Shown piece by piece: positions 1 to 7,520 of a DNA stretch of 64,000 nt. Numbering within the stretch: position 1 is the stretch's first letter; every line of letters begins with the position of its first letter. Origin of the DNA: UBA7328 sp965247965 (lineage in GTDB: Bacteria; Bacteroidota; Bacteroidia; Chitinophagales; Saprospiraceae); the NCBI GenBank assembly GCA_965247965.1, contig OZ252053.1, forward strand, positions 6,138,001-6,202,000, read 5' to 3'. The notes beneath the pieces are model-generated. The model saw only the letters and a program-made list of their open reading frames with translations, was not told where the DNA came from and made no database searches. The position numbers and the translations under genes are program-made.

Positions 1-480
1 TTCCGAATCGGAAAATTCACCTTTTACTTTTAGTTCATTCAATTTTTCATCTTTTTTTATAGAGAGAGACTTATTTAGAGAAAGACTTAGAATATAACCA
101 TCTGTCAAATCTGGCATATGATCATCTGTCAAATCTGGCATATGATCATCTGTTGATTTTGGCAAGTAAATTTTTTTAGCAATCGGGCAAATTATGGCGT
201 AATGTTTTGTTTGGTCGGAGGCATGTTTGCCCATTTTTGCACTCAGAATGGCAGAGCGTGTTTCTAATTTTTTAATAGCTGTTCTGATCTGACTGATCGA
301 GCAGTAAGGCATCATTTTGTGAAGTGAAGGGAGCGTCTTAGCACACCAATGATGTCCATCGAGCTGTGGTATGCCCTGTTGAATATTAGCCTTTATAAAA
401 TAAGAGATAGTATCCATGAGTATTGCAGGTGCTATACCGTATTTTTCGGCGAGATCGGGGGAAAAGTGGTGTCGCTTCAT
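1..480 (-). CDS. Phage replication/helix-turn-helix protein, 5' part (runs off the left edge)
   Basis: The reading frame starts with ATG at 478-480 and is open to base 1, so at least 160 residues are seen and the C-terminus is missing. The first ~100 residues read like the winged-helix domain of phage replication initiators: FSPDLAEKYGIAPAIL near the start, a central W, and a helix with SISQIRTAIKKLE. An AGGATAAAAAGGGATA stretch just upstream can serve as ribosome binding site. Residues ~116-131 are a perfect 8-residue tandem repeat (DDHMPDLT twice) from a 24-bp DNA repeat. It is the last visible gene of the leftward early operon. A role in replication start is inferred from domain type and position. 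Confidence 0.7.
   Translation of the reverse strand, partial: MKRHHFSPDLAEKYGIAPAILMDTISYFIKANIQQGIPQLDGHHWCAKTLPSLHKMMPYCSISQIRTAIKKLETRSAILSAKMGKHASDQTKHYAIICPIAKKIYLPKSTDDHMPDLTDDHMPDLTDGYILSLSLNKSLSIKKDEKLNELKVKGEFSDSE
101..146. repeat. 24-bp tandem repeat, two copies, inside the replication gene
   Basis: The sequence around ATCTGTCAAATCTGGCATATG occurs twice head to tail and a third, diverged start follows. It stays in frame and encodes the DDHMPDLT repeat. Confidence 0.8.
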
Positions 481-489
481 TATCCCTTT

Positions 490-987
490 TTATCCTTCTT
501 TTAACCCACCGTCACCGAAATAGTCACCGAAACGGACACCGGCACCGAAACCGTTACCGAAACCGGCATTGAAACCGAAACCGAAACCGTCACCGAAACC
601 GGTGCCGGCACCGAAATCGTCACCGAAACCGGCACCGTCACCGGCACCGAAACCGAAACCGGCACCGAAACCGTCACCGGCACCGGCACCGGTGCCGAAA
701 CCGTCACCGTCACTGTCACCGAAACCGAAACCGAAACCGTCACCTAAATCGTCACCGTCACCGTCACCGTCACCGAAACCGTCACCGTGACCGTCACCGT
801 CACTGTCACCGAAACCGTCCAAACCTAATGATCTAAGTAGGAAGCCCCGATCACTCCTATTGCATTTGGATAATGCATCTGATAGTGTTGACATATAGAA
901 ACCAGTCGACTCGCACCATCTCAAAACTTCGTCAAAACAGGCTCCACCGTGCACGATTTCATTGAAAGTGATTATGCGTTCATCCAT
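490..987 (-). CDS. Glycine-rich repeat phage protein, downstream copy
   Basis: This 165-residue protein has a ~58-residue non-repetitive head with two cysteine-containing helices (FDEVLRWCES; LSDALSKC) followed by ~95 residues of alternating Gly-X, where X is almost only Phe, Asp or Ala, ending GGLKEG. The tail is encoded by hexamers GGN-TTC/GAC/GCC. The head is identical to that of its neighbour at 1013-1474 except for one Ser/Arg change. Small phage proteins with a similar head and low-complexity Gly tail next to a DUF6948 gene are known, but their role is not. It is the second copy of a tandem duplication and keeps the ribosome binding sequence of the original. Confidence 0.65.
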   Translation of the reverse strand: MDERIITFNEIVHGGACFDEVLRWCESTGFYMSTLSDALSKCNRSDRGFLLRSLGLDGFGDSDGDGHGDGFGDGDGDGDDLGDGFGFGFGDSDGDGFGTGAGAGDGFGAGFGFGAGDGAGFGDDFGAGTGFGDGFGFGFNAGFGNGFGAGVRFGDYFGDGGLKEG

Positions 988-1012
988 TTTTTTGTCGCTT
1001 CATTATCCCTTT

Positions 1013-1474
1013 TTATCCTTCTTTTAACCCACCGTCACCGAAATAGTCACCGAAACGGACACCGGCACCGAAACCGAAACCGGCACCGAAACCGGCACCG
1101 GCACCTAAACCGTCACCGAAACCGGCACCGGCACCGGCACCGAAACCGAAACCGGCACCTAAACCGTCACCGTCACCGTCACCGTCACCGAAACCGTCAC
1201 CGTGACCGTCACCGTCACTGTCACCGAAACCGAAACCGAAACCGTCACCTAAATCGTCACCGAAACGGACACCGGCACCGAAACCGAAACCGGCACCTAA
1301 ACCGTCCAAACCTAATGATCTAAGTAGGAAGCCCCGATCACGCCTATTGCATTTGGATAATGCATCTGATAGTGTTGACATATAGAAACCAGTCGACTCG
1401 CACCATCTCAAAACTTCGTCAAAACAGGCTCCACCGTGCACGATTTCATTGAAAGTGATTATGCGTTCATCCAT
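1013..1474 (-). CDS. Glycine-rich repeat phage protein, upstream copy
   Basis: This 153-residue paralogue has the same head and the same C-terminal GGLKEG as the copy at 490-987, but a different number and order of Gly-Phe, Gly-Asp and Gly-Ala dipeptides. The start ATG overlaps the end of the DUF6948-like gene (TGGATGA overlap), which supports the start and translational coupling. Because each repeat unit is 6 bp, gain or loss of units never shifts the frame. Very low complexity rules out homology-based assignment for the tail. Confidence 0.65.
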   Translation of the reverse strand: MDERIITFNEIVHGGACFDEVLRWCESTGFYMSTLSDALSKCNRRDRGFLLRSLGLDGLGAGFGFGAGVRFGDDLGDGFGFGFGDSDGDGHGDGFGDGDGDGDGLGAGFGFGAGAGAGFGDGLGAGAGFGAGFGFGAGVRFGDYFGDGGLKEG

Positions 1475-1731
1475 TTTTTTGTCGCTTCGTCTGTCAAAGA
1501 AAATACAGCTGTCACGCCGTGTAGTACATCTAAATCAGCGGTGGCTGATATTAGGCTTAACTCAGTCGGGCCAGTTTCACAGAGCTGCATCACCCCTTTC
1601 GTAGTACCAAATTTTATTGCCATTTTACAATTTTTGAGGTTGGTAAGGTGCACACCTGTCAAGTCTGTATTTTCTTCTACTTGTGCAAAAAATACTCCTC
1701 TGTGCTTTGTAGTAATAAGTACATTTTTCAT
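1459..1731 (-). CDS. DUF6948-like small phage protein
   Basis: This 90-residue protein starts MKNVLITTKHRGVFFAQVEE and has later segments (CKMAIKFGTTKGVMQL, LHGVTAVFSLTDEA) that match the pattern of the DUF6948 family of small phage proteins, as remembered and not searched. No catalytic motif is visible. Its last codons overlap the first ATG of the glycine-rich gene, so the two are probably translated together. Function unknown. Confidence 0.6.
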   Translation of the reverse strand: MKNVLITTKHRGVFFAQVEENTDLTGVHLTNLKNCKMAIKFGTTKGVMQLCETGPTELSLISATADLDVLHGVTAVFSLTDEATKKWMNA

Positions 1732-1752
1732 AAAATGTTAAATTTTGATTAG

Positions 1753-2340
1753 TTAATAATGATCGACCTGAGCCATATCCATCTCCATCTCCAGATCCAT
1801 CGCTTTACTTGCTTTTGTCGATTTTGTCCTTTGTGGATCCATTTTAGGGATGGAAAGACTGAGTTTTTTTTGTGTGGCTTCTATTTTTGGGCGTTTGAGC
1901 CATTCGCGTATTTGGGCCTCGGGCTTGTGTCTGGATTGATAGTTTTTTATGCGCTTCACCAGGTCGGGACGTTTGTCTTCCATCCATACCCGATAGAATG
2001 CCGCGTAAAAGGGCACGTGATTGCTGTTCATTTGTAGTCGCACACGTCTGACTTTGTGTCGCGGCACGTCTTTCATCCGCTCTATGAGCTTCTTGACAGA
2101 AACAGGCCCCTTGTGCCTGGCTGCTTCATTTTCGACTTCCTGGGTGAGTTCGCGAAATACCCATTGAAATCGTCTATGATAACCCCTCCATTCAGCATAT
2201 AGGTGTCGGGAATAGGGCGACCATTTGTCAAGTTTAGTATTTCGTGTATTTTTACCCATGTTAATTATAGGGCGAGAGTGGATAGTCGGTGTCATGACCA
2301 TTGGTATTCCGCTCTCGCCCGATTTTTTATATATTGGCAA
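1753..2340 (-). CDS. Hypothetical basic phage protein
   Basis: The 195-residue product is strongly basic (many Arg/Lys in residues 30-170). It has no recognised domain and ends in an acidic/methionine-rich stretch. The start at 2340 overlaps the stop of the upstream gene by 14 bp; an internal Met at residue 28 (MGKNTRNTKLDKW) is an alternative. Position in the early leftward operon suggests a nucleic-acid related role, but this is inference only. Confidence 0.5.
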   Translation of the reverse strand: MPIYKKSGESGIPMVMTPTIHSRPIINMGKNTRNTKLDKWSPYSRHLYAEWRGYHRRFQWVFRELTQEVENEAARHKGPVSVKKLIERMKDVPRHKVRRVRLQMNSNHVPFYAAFYRVWMEDKRPDLVKRIKNYQSRHKPEAQIREWLKRPKIEATQKKLSLSIPKMDPQRTKSTKASKAMDLEMEMDMAQVDHY

Positions 2341-2755
2341 GTTTTAGATTATCTCTGAATTTTTCATATGCAGGTAATCCATCACGAAAGTTTGTACTGA
2401 TAAGTACTGGCAATTTTGTTTTTAACCAAATCGATGGCATGTCTCTTATAGCTGGTATGGACTCCTTGATCCATAAACCATAAAACCGGAGATCACCTTG
2501 CCTTAGTGCATTAACAGCCCATGCAAAGTTTAATGTTTTATGTGTGCTACTAATCATACTCCCAGGCCCATCTTGGAGTTCTTCCTTAGTGAGTACCCTA
2601 CCCAATGCTTGACACAACGCATTGGTGGCGGCACATCCGCAAAAAACACCATTGTGCTCGTACCCAAAACTTTTCATATCCACATTCACCCATTCCTTTC
2701 TGAGCCCTTCGACCATCAAATCAGCGACTTGCCAATGCTTTTTTATTTTTTCCAT
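2327..2755 (-). CDS. Hypothetical early phage protein
   Basis: The 142-residue protein has no recognised family. It is soluble in composition, with one Cys-rich spot (FCGCAATNALC) near residue 40. It is the first gene after a leader with two inverted repeats. The start codon lies 11 bp downstream of the closing arm of a 78-bp stem-loop, so translation may depend on how that leader folds. Confidence 0.5.
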   Translation of the reverse strand: MEKIKKHWQVADLMVEGLRKEWVNVDMKSFGYEHNGVFCGCAATNALCQALGRVLTKEELQDGPGSMISSTHKTLNFAWAVNALRQGDLRFYGLWIKESIPAIRDMPSIWLKTKLPVLISTNFRDGLPAYEKFRDNLKLANI

Positions 2756-2766
2756 TACTCAAAATA

Positions 2767-2844
2767 AAACACAGACGCATTTCGCACTCAGGTTGTCAGT
2801 TGCTCTACGACATGTTCTATTATCCACGATCAGCGTCTGTGTTT
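2767..2844 (-). promoter_or_regulatory. Stem-loop leader in front of the early operon
   Basis: AAACACAGACGC (2767-2778) and GCGTCTGTGTTT (2833-2844) are perfect 12-bp inverted arms enclosing 54 nt. In the leftward transcript the closing arm ends just before the ribosome binding region of the gene starting at 2755. Regulation by RNA folding is inference. Confidence 0.5.
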
Positions 2845-2861
2845 ACTATGACGTCCTCTGC

Positions 2862-2897
2862 CACTTATTCCGGCAGCTGATAGTGCCGGAATAAGTG
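2862..2897. promoter_or_regulatory. Perfect 14-bp hairpin
   Basis: CACTTATTCCGGCA (2862-2875) and its exact reverse complement (2884-2897) enclose an 8-nt loop. There is no T-run on either side, so it is not a standard intrinsic terminator. It could be an operator, a processing site or an attenuator between the Cro-like gene and the next early gene. Confidence 0.6.
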
Positions 2898-3008
2898 TAG
2901 TCTTCATACTATTAATATCAAAAAAATCAAAGCAAAAAAACCAAACGCCATGAGATGTTAACCCGTGAAGGTTATATCAGGAAAAGGCTTAACACCGTCG
3001 GATATACC

Positions 3009-3024
3009 AGTATACATTTATACT
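3009..3024. promoter_or_regulatory. Palindromic operator-like site
   Basis: AGTATA-CATT-TATACT is a 6-bp perfect inverted repeat with a 4-bp spacer, downstream of the Cro-like gene. A related AGTATAC-ATTTATA core appears in the repeated sequence ahead of the two cargo genes. Binding by the phage repressor is a guess. Confidence 0.35.
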
Positions 3025-3051
3025 AGAATTTTTGCTTTGGTGATTATTATT

Positions 3052-3375
3052 TTATCCCAATGTCCTGACCCAATTGGTACCTACGCTATCCAATTGCACT
3101 ATTACATTCATTTGGGCGGACATATTATTAATTTCTGACTTGTAAAAATTACCAAAGGTTAGTAATTGACAACAAATCCTTTGTAGTTCTATCTTTACCA
3201 ATAAGTAGATTTCCTCGCGAATAAGATCATTCGCGAGCTGGTCTACAAGGCAGTCATTGAGGTGATTTTCGACCGTCCGTCGAGTTACACCTACTGACTT
3301 TGCAATTTTTCTTAACCCTTCCGGAGAAATTAGGCTTGATACCTCTCTAATTATCTCCTCTTCCTTATATTCCAT
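3052..3375 (-). CDS. Cro-like helix-turn-helix regulator
   Basis: The ATG at 3375 gives a 107-residue protein; a longer frame to 3603 exists but would overlap the divergent repressor gene and encode a hydrophobic, unlikely N-terminus. Residues ~18-40 (EGLRKIAKSVGVTRRTVENHLND) form a clear helix-turn-helix. The rest is helical with no known domain. It is divergent from the repressor at 3446, the typical layout of a phage lysogeny switch, so a Cro or CII-like role is inferred. Confidence 0.6.
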   Translation of the reverse strand: MEYKEEEIIREVSSLISPEGLRKIAKSVGVTRRTVENHLNDCLVDQLANDLIREEIYLLVKIELQRICCQLLTFGNFYKSEINNMSAQMNVIVQLDSVGTNWVRTLG

Positions 3376-3445
3376 AATACGTATTGTAAATGTATATAAG
3401 TATGTACCATATAACCAAATTATTTTGGGATAATATTTGGAATTT
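3376..3445. promoter_or_regulatory. Divergent promoter/operator region of the lysogeny switch
   Basis: These 70 AT-rich bp separate the leftward Cro-like gene from the rightward repressor. They include TATATAAGTATGTAC and GGATAATATTTGG, which can supply promoter elements and operator half-sites for both directions. No perfect palindrome is seen. Confidence 0.5.
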
Positions 3446-3889
3446 ATGAAAGATGTATCATCTATAGAACCACAACTAGCTGAATTGCAACGGGTTATTA
3501 AAATTATTATGGCAAATGAAAAAATGGACAAAATTGATGATTTTGCCAGAACAATTGATTTTGCCAAAAATACGATATATGATATTATGTCCAATAGGCG
3601 CAAAAAAAATAATGATGTAATTAGTGCAATAACCCGAAAGTACCCATCTTACGCACTGACTGATTTCAAAGTTGATACTTTTCAGGAGTCATCTTCCAAA
3701 TACAGTAGTAAGTACACTATGCTCAAAGATCAACTTGTAAGTCGCCTACGCACACTCATCACGGAAATGGAAGAAAACAAGGGAGACACAAACCTCGACA
3801 TCATCCTCATGCATGAGATCAAATCCATTGCGAAATTATACGAAAAGGAAATAGCTCGTAAGTATACTATTTATAATAAGGAAAATTAA
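3446..3889 (+). CDS. Phage repressor, XRE-type helix-turn-helix
   Basis: The ATG at 3446 gives 147 residues; a TTG three codons upstream is less likely. Residues ~25-65 carry a helix-turn-helix of the kind seen in Bacteroidota phage repressors, with FARTIDFAKNTIYDIMSNRR as the recognition region. The C-terminal half is predicted coiled coil (TLITEMEENKGDTN onward) and may mediate oligomerisation; no peptidase motif for RecA-type self-cleavage is visible. Its last codons overlap the first copy of a 46-bp repeat that precedes the cargo gene 3 bp downstream. Confidence 0.65.
   Translation: MKDVSSIEPQLAELQRVIKIIMANEKMDKIDDFARTIDFAKNTIYDIMSNRRKKNNDVISAITRKYPSYALTDFKVDTFQESSSKYSSKYTMLKDQLVSRLRTLITEMEENKGDTNLDIILMHEIKSIAKLYEKEIARKYTIYNKEN
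3844..3889 (+). repeat. 46-bp duplicated leader, copy 1
   Basis: It matches 4705-4750 at 43 of 46 positions. It contains AGTATACTATTTATAATAAG and GGAAAATT immediately before a start codon, so it can act as promoter and ribosome binding site. Here it also encodes the end of the repressor. Confidence 0.8.
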
Positions 3890-3892
3890 GTA

Positions 3893-4696
3893 ATGTCCGC
3901 TGAAAAAGAATCAAATGATACACGGAACTGTTGCCTTCTATTCCTGGTAATCATAATCGGTCTAGGTATATATTTTGTAAAGTGTATGGAAACGGCTGTC
4001 GAAGATGCTGAAAACGCGCCTCCAAAAACAGAGGAAGAAATACGCATTGAAATGATCGAAAGCCAATTCAGCGGTTGGAACGGATCACACATAGCACTCG
4101 TGCGGCAGGTGAAGTCCACGATGCATGACCCTTCTAGCTTCAAACACTACGAAACAAGGTATCGGGACAGTGGAAACAGACTTGTAGTCTATATGGAATA
4201 TGGCGGAAAAAATATGTTTGGTGCAATGGTAAGAAATCAAATCAAGCAGGAATACTCGCTCGCCAGCTTACCTGAACTTATAAAGGAAAGGCTTGCACAA
4301 AATCCTCCTCTGCAACCCAAGGTGAACCCACCAAAAGAAGAGAAAAACGAACCAAAAGAAGAGAAAAACGAATTAGGTCTAGAGTTTGAGCAAATAGGAT
4401 ACTCTTTCCGCAGGAATAATGACCGATATTTTACATTTCATATAAAATCCCCACGTAAGCTGGCAAATGAAGATATGTCTAAATTTTTAGAAATAGTCAA
4501 AGAGCATGGATCTAAGAGAAGACATACCAAAGGAGCATCTACTGCCAGTTTCTACTATATGAAACGGGAGAACACGCCTGACATCACTAAAATGTGGGCA
4601 AGTCGTGCAACTAAAAAAGCGCACGAGAATAAGCCTATAGCATCAGTATGGATAAATAAGGAGGGAGAGTGTACTTTAATAAAAAACCCTAGATGA
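3893..4696 (+). CDS. Membrane-anchored prophage cargo protein (possible superinfection exclusion)
   Basis: The 267-residue protein has a short charged N-terminus and one membrane helix (residues ~14-30, LLFLVIIIGLGIYFV). A ~70-residue domain follows (IESQFSGWNGSHIALVRQVK through GNRLVVYMEYGG), a pattern I associate with small envelope proteins in Bacteroidota. A Lys/Glu/Pro linker with a tandem PPKEEKNE repeat and a C-terminal domain of unknown type come next. It lies directly behind the repressor on the strand active in lysogeny. A role in host envelope change or exclusion of other phages is inferred from place and topology. Confidence 0.55.
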   Translation: MSAEKESNDTRNCCLLFLVIIIGLGIYFVKCMETAVEDAENAPPKTEEEIRIEMIESQFSGWNGSHIALVRQVKSTMHDPSSFKHYETRYRDSGNRLVVYMEYGGKNMFGAMVRNQIKQEYSLASLPELIKERLAQNPPLQPKVNPPKEEKNEPKEEKNELGLEFEQIGYSFRRNNDRYFTFHIKSPRKLANEDMSKFLEIVKEHGSKRRHTKGASTASFYYMKRENTPDITKMWASRATKKAHENKPIASVWINKEGECTLIKNPR

Positions 4697-4704
4697 ATAA
4701 GCGG

Positions 4705-4750
4705 AAAGGAAATAGCTGGTACGTATACTATTTATAATAAGGAAAATTGA
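4705..4750 (+). repeat. 46-bp duplicated leader, copy 2
   Basis: Second copy of the sequence at 3844-3889, ending 4 bp before the ATG of the next gene. It is intergenic here and keeps the TATAATAAGGAAAATT core. Confidence 0.8.
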
Positions 4751-4754
4751 ACCT

Positions 4755-5480
4755 ATGAAAGTCGCCTTAATCATCATTCTCGTAGCTCTATCCTACACAT
4801 CCTGGTCACAGATCGATGCAATAGTCACGCTTAAAAACGGTAAGAAGAGCGAGCTTACCATCCTGACCCAATATCCCAAATACATCGGGATACGTCTGCC
4901 ATCGGGCGCAGAAACCAAAATACAAAGATCCAATATCGAGCGTATTGACTACTCCCTACACGGTGACTATATTGCATTTGATGAAAACCAGGAGTACTTT
5001 TTCTCGGAGGTCGTACAGGTGAATGTAAAACAGGCAGAGTTGTTCAAACGTGCGCTGAATGCTATTGATGAGATCAAAATAGCATACAATTATGTGGTAG
5101 AAGAAGAAGAAAACAAAATACTCGAAGATCCTGTATCCACTATGGCGGAAAATGAATCAGTGACAGCTAATCTCAAATTAATATACGAACAACCACTCGC
5201 CAATTACATTTTCACATACACGCTGAGGGTAGACGTAAAGGACGGGCGGTACAGGTATGCTATATACAGAATGATTCCGCGCTATGGTGGGATTGGGCTA
5301 CTTAGTATCTATGTTGTTGTGGACAATGCTCTACCGCTGTCAGAAAAAGGATTACTATCACCAAACCATATTTTATCTAATGAAAAGAAATACGGCCGGT
5401 TCAATAATGAGATATATGAAAGGATCATTACACCGTTGAAAAAAACGATGAATTCAAAGGCCTTTTCGGATGATTGGTAA
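4755..5480 (+). CDS. Secreted prophage cargo protein, DUF4468-like C-terminal part
   Basis: The 241-residue protein starts with a Sec signal peptide (LIIILVALSYTSWSQ), cleavage likely after residue 18-20. Residues 22-70 look like a small beta domain (VTLKNGKKSELTIL). Residues ~135-180, with FTYTLRVDVKDGRYRYAIY, resemble the DUF4468 beta fold seen in Bacteroidota secreted proteins. It is preceded by its own copy of the 46-bp leader and ends the rightward lysogenic operon, facing the late genes. It likely acts in the periplasm; function unknown. Confidence 0.55.
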   Translation: MKVALIIILVALSYTSWSQIDAIVTLKNGKKSELTILTQYPKYIGIRLPSGAETKIQRSNIERIDYSLHGDYIAFDENQEYFFSEVVQVNVKQAELFKRALNAIDEIKIAYNYVVEEEENKILEDPVSTMAENESVTANLKLIYEQPLANYIFTYTLRVDVKDGRYRYAIYRMIPRYGGIGLLSIYVVVDNALPLSEKGLLSPNHILSNEKKYGRFNNEIYERIITPLKKTMNSKAFSDDW

Positions 5481-5510
5481 AGACGTTAAGATGGATAGTT
5501 CACAGATCTA

Positions 5511-5801
5511 TCACCCTCCATTTCTAATCTCCTTTTTAAGTAGACAATGCACTTCCTGAACGAGTCTATTAAAGTCGGCTTCGGATAGAAGGACTGATCC
5601 GTCGCCCATTACTGACGATAATAATCTGGAGTTTTTATTATAGCGGCTTCGGGATGCCTTGAATGAAGCAAAAGTACTGAAGCGTGATTCACTGTTTTTT
5701 TCTTGCCACGATCTTTCACATATTTTCCACGCCGCCCTCGATGATTTACCCTCAATGATTTCCAGATGGTTACATAGTGCCCAATATTGATGTGCATTCA
5801 T
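5511..5801 (-). CDS. Hypothetical late phage protein
   Basis: This 96-residue protein starts 4 bp after the stop of the large terminase and is the last gene of the leftward late region, facing the cargo operon. It is Ser/Arg-rich with no known domain; the C-terminus (FNRLVQEVHCLLKKEI) is helical. A 62-residue overlapping frame is judged a shadow. Confidence 0.45.
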   Translation of the reverse strand: MNAHQYWALCNHLEIIEGKSSRAAWKICERSWQEKNSESRFSTFASFKASRSRYNKNSRLLSSVMGDGSVLLSEADFNRLVQEVHCLLKKEIRNGG

Positions 5802-5804
5802 AAA

Positions 5805-7520
5805 TCAGTCTTTTCGCATGTGTACACCGATCGTCGGAGTATCCTGTGGATCGAGTTCTGCTTTTTTGTATTGGCTAAATGCTATAATGTCGGCTACTGC
5901 GCCGTCTATCTTTTCGACACTCTTACCCTTATCCGGTGTAATATTGCCATACGAATCAATACGTAACGTAACGTTACCATAGCACCATCGCGTCACTGGG
6001 TTGCCATTATTTGCAATTTCGGCAGCACGGTACATCCGTTCTATTTCTTTAGTCGGAGTACTCATAGCCAGAGGACCCATTGAGTGTGGTCTCATATGAA
6101 ATCCTGCCTCTGTGAGACGTATAACCAGAGGAGCCGAAAAGTGCTGATCGTAGGCGATTTCCACGATATTTATTTTATCGAGTAACTCCATACAGGTCTT
6201 CTCAATATAGTCGTAATCAGTAACATTGCCAGGTGTCGCACTGATCCACCCTTTTTCACACCATTCCATATAATTGACGCCGTCACGCTCACAACGTTCC
6301 CGCATATTATCCTCTGGTATCCAGTATAATTGTAACGTCTTATGTGGTTCGCCTGCGACGTCACTAGGGAAAAAGAGTGAGAGAACGGTCAGGTCGTAGG
6401 TGTACGCAAGATCGAGACCTCCGTAACACCGACGTCCCGCCAGGTCTTCGAGTGTGTACTGTAATGTTTGAGACGTAATGATACGATCCGGTATCCACGT
6501 AGATGACGTATTAGTCCAAATATTGAGACGTTTAGTCTTAAATTCGATTTCAGCAAACGTCCCCTCGTTACGCGCCTTTACGTAGTCGGATTCAAAACCA
6601 TCGGGAAAAAGGGACACGTTCCAGTTGGGATTCGCTTTTTGCCAGCATTCAGGCGATTCCCAGTCGTCCTCATCGTCAATGGTATAAATAACGCCAAACT
6701 GCTCATCGTCTACCAATTCGCCGGACAATATGCGAATTAACATCCCGCGACGTTGGTAGCATATTCCGTGTTTATTATAACCCGCCGTTGTGATGCACGA
6801 GATCATAGGTTGTGGACGAGATCCCGTGGAAGATTCAGCCGCATAAAGGGTGTCATGGCTCTGATGGCTGTGTACCTCGTCTACATTGCAATAACTGATA
6901 TTTAGCGAATCCATTGATCCTTTTTTATCCCTGGAGATGACCTTCATTTTGCTTTCGTTCACCGTCTTAATCCCCATTATGGTCGGTTCATATACTACAC
7001 TACGCACCCACTGCGATTCATGACGTAACTGATTAATCATAATACGCGCTGAATCATAACTTTTAAAAGCCTGTTGTTTCTCGACAGCGACGCTATACAC
7101 CTCGCCGCCCTTTGTCCCATCAAATATTAACGCATACACCATGTCTGCGCCTCCCATCTCCGACTTTCCGTTTTTCCTGGGCACCTCTATGTATGATCTT
7201 CGGAAACGACGATAATGATTCTTTTTTTTTAGCCATCCCCATTTACTCGCATTTATGAATGCCTGCCAACTCTGTAGGTTAAAATACTTGCCTTGGAATA
7301 CGTCCTGAGTATGCCTAAAACTCATCACCAAAGCTATTTGACGATCAGCAACCTCTCTATTAAAGTAATAGGGCCAGCCGTCATGCTTTGACCTATCCAA
7401 ATCATCCATGTGACGTTGGACAGCTTGTTTTACATATGTGCAGGCAGGTATGTCTCCTTTTGACACCCCAAGCACATAGTCATCATATAGTGTCCGTGTC
7501 TTCCCCATCACCCACAACAA
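5805..7520 (-). CDS. terL: Phage terminase large subunit
   Basis: The 571-residue motor protein packages DNA into the prohead. The N-terminal ATPase shows a Walker A-like PRKNGKSE (residues ~115-122) and a Walker B with acidic pair in YCNVDEVHSH (~210-220). The C-terminal nuclease shows GGLDLAYTYDLT, AYDQ and KIDGAVADIIAF, whose acidic residues would hold metal. Length fits the family. The start at 7520 overlaps the small subunit by 38 bp; Met at residue 6 is an alternative. Terminase lies at the downstream end of the late region rather than next to the portal. Confidence 0.92.
   Translation of the reverse strand: MLWVMGKTRTLYDDYVLGVSKGDIPACTYVKQAVQRHMDDLDRSKHDGWPYYFNREVADRQIALVMSFRHTQDVFQGKYFNLQSWQAFINASKWGWLKKKNHYRRFRRSYIEVPRKNGKSEMGGADMVYALIFDGTKGGEVYSVAVEKQQAFKSYDSARIMINQLRHESQWVRSVVYEPTIMGIKTVNESKMKVISRDKKGSMDSLNISYCNVDEVHSHQSHDTLYAAESSTGSRPQPMISCITTAGYNKHGICYQRRGMLIRILSGELVDDEQFGVIYTIDDEDDWESPECWQKANPNWNVSLFPDGFESDYVKARNEGTFAEIEFKTKRLNIWTNTSSTWIPDRIITSQTLQYTLEDLAGRRCYGGLDLAYTYDLTVLSLFFPSDVAGEPHKTLQLYWIPEDNMRERCERDGVNYMEWCEKGWISATPGNVTDYDYIEKTCMELLDKINIVEIAYDQHFSAPLVIRLTEAGFHMRPHSMGPLAMSTPTKEIERMYRAAEIANNGNPVTRWCYGNVTLRIDSYGNITPDKGKSVEKIDGAVADIIAFSQYKKAELDPQDTPTIGVHMRKD

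Larger units (their letters stand above)
479..1488. repeat. Tandem duplication (523 bp + 487 bp) with 9-bp junction homology
   Basis: The block with the glycine-rich gene occurs twice in direct orientation, roughly 479-1001 and 1002-1488. The nonamer TGTCGCTTC is found at both outer ends (470-478, 1480-1488) and at the internal junction (993-1001). The copies differ by 36 bp, equal to six hexamer units in the repeat tract. Confidence 0.85.

Noticed and set aside
501..1323. Other open frames across the hexamer repeat tract (Ser-Val-Thr-rich, Lys-Pro-rich and Arg-His-rich translations)
   Set aside because: A 6-bp repeat keeps several frames open on both strands by chance. Only the leftward glycine-rich frame has a non-repetitive head, a conserved start and a ribosome binding site.
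3376..3603. Long N-terminal extension of the Cro-like protein
   Set aside because: It would overlap the divergent repressor gene by over 150 bp and encode an unlikely hydrophobic N-terminus. ATG 3375 is preferred.
5470..5515. Terminator between the convergent cargo and late operons
   Set aside because: Only a 5-bp GATAG/CTATC stem without a T-run is found; too weak to call.
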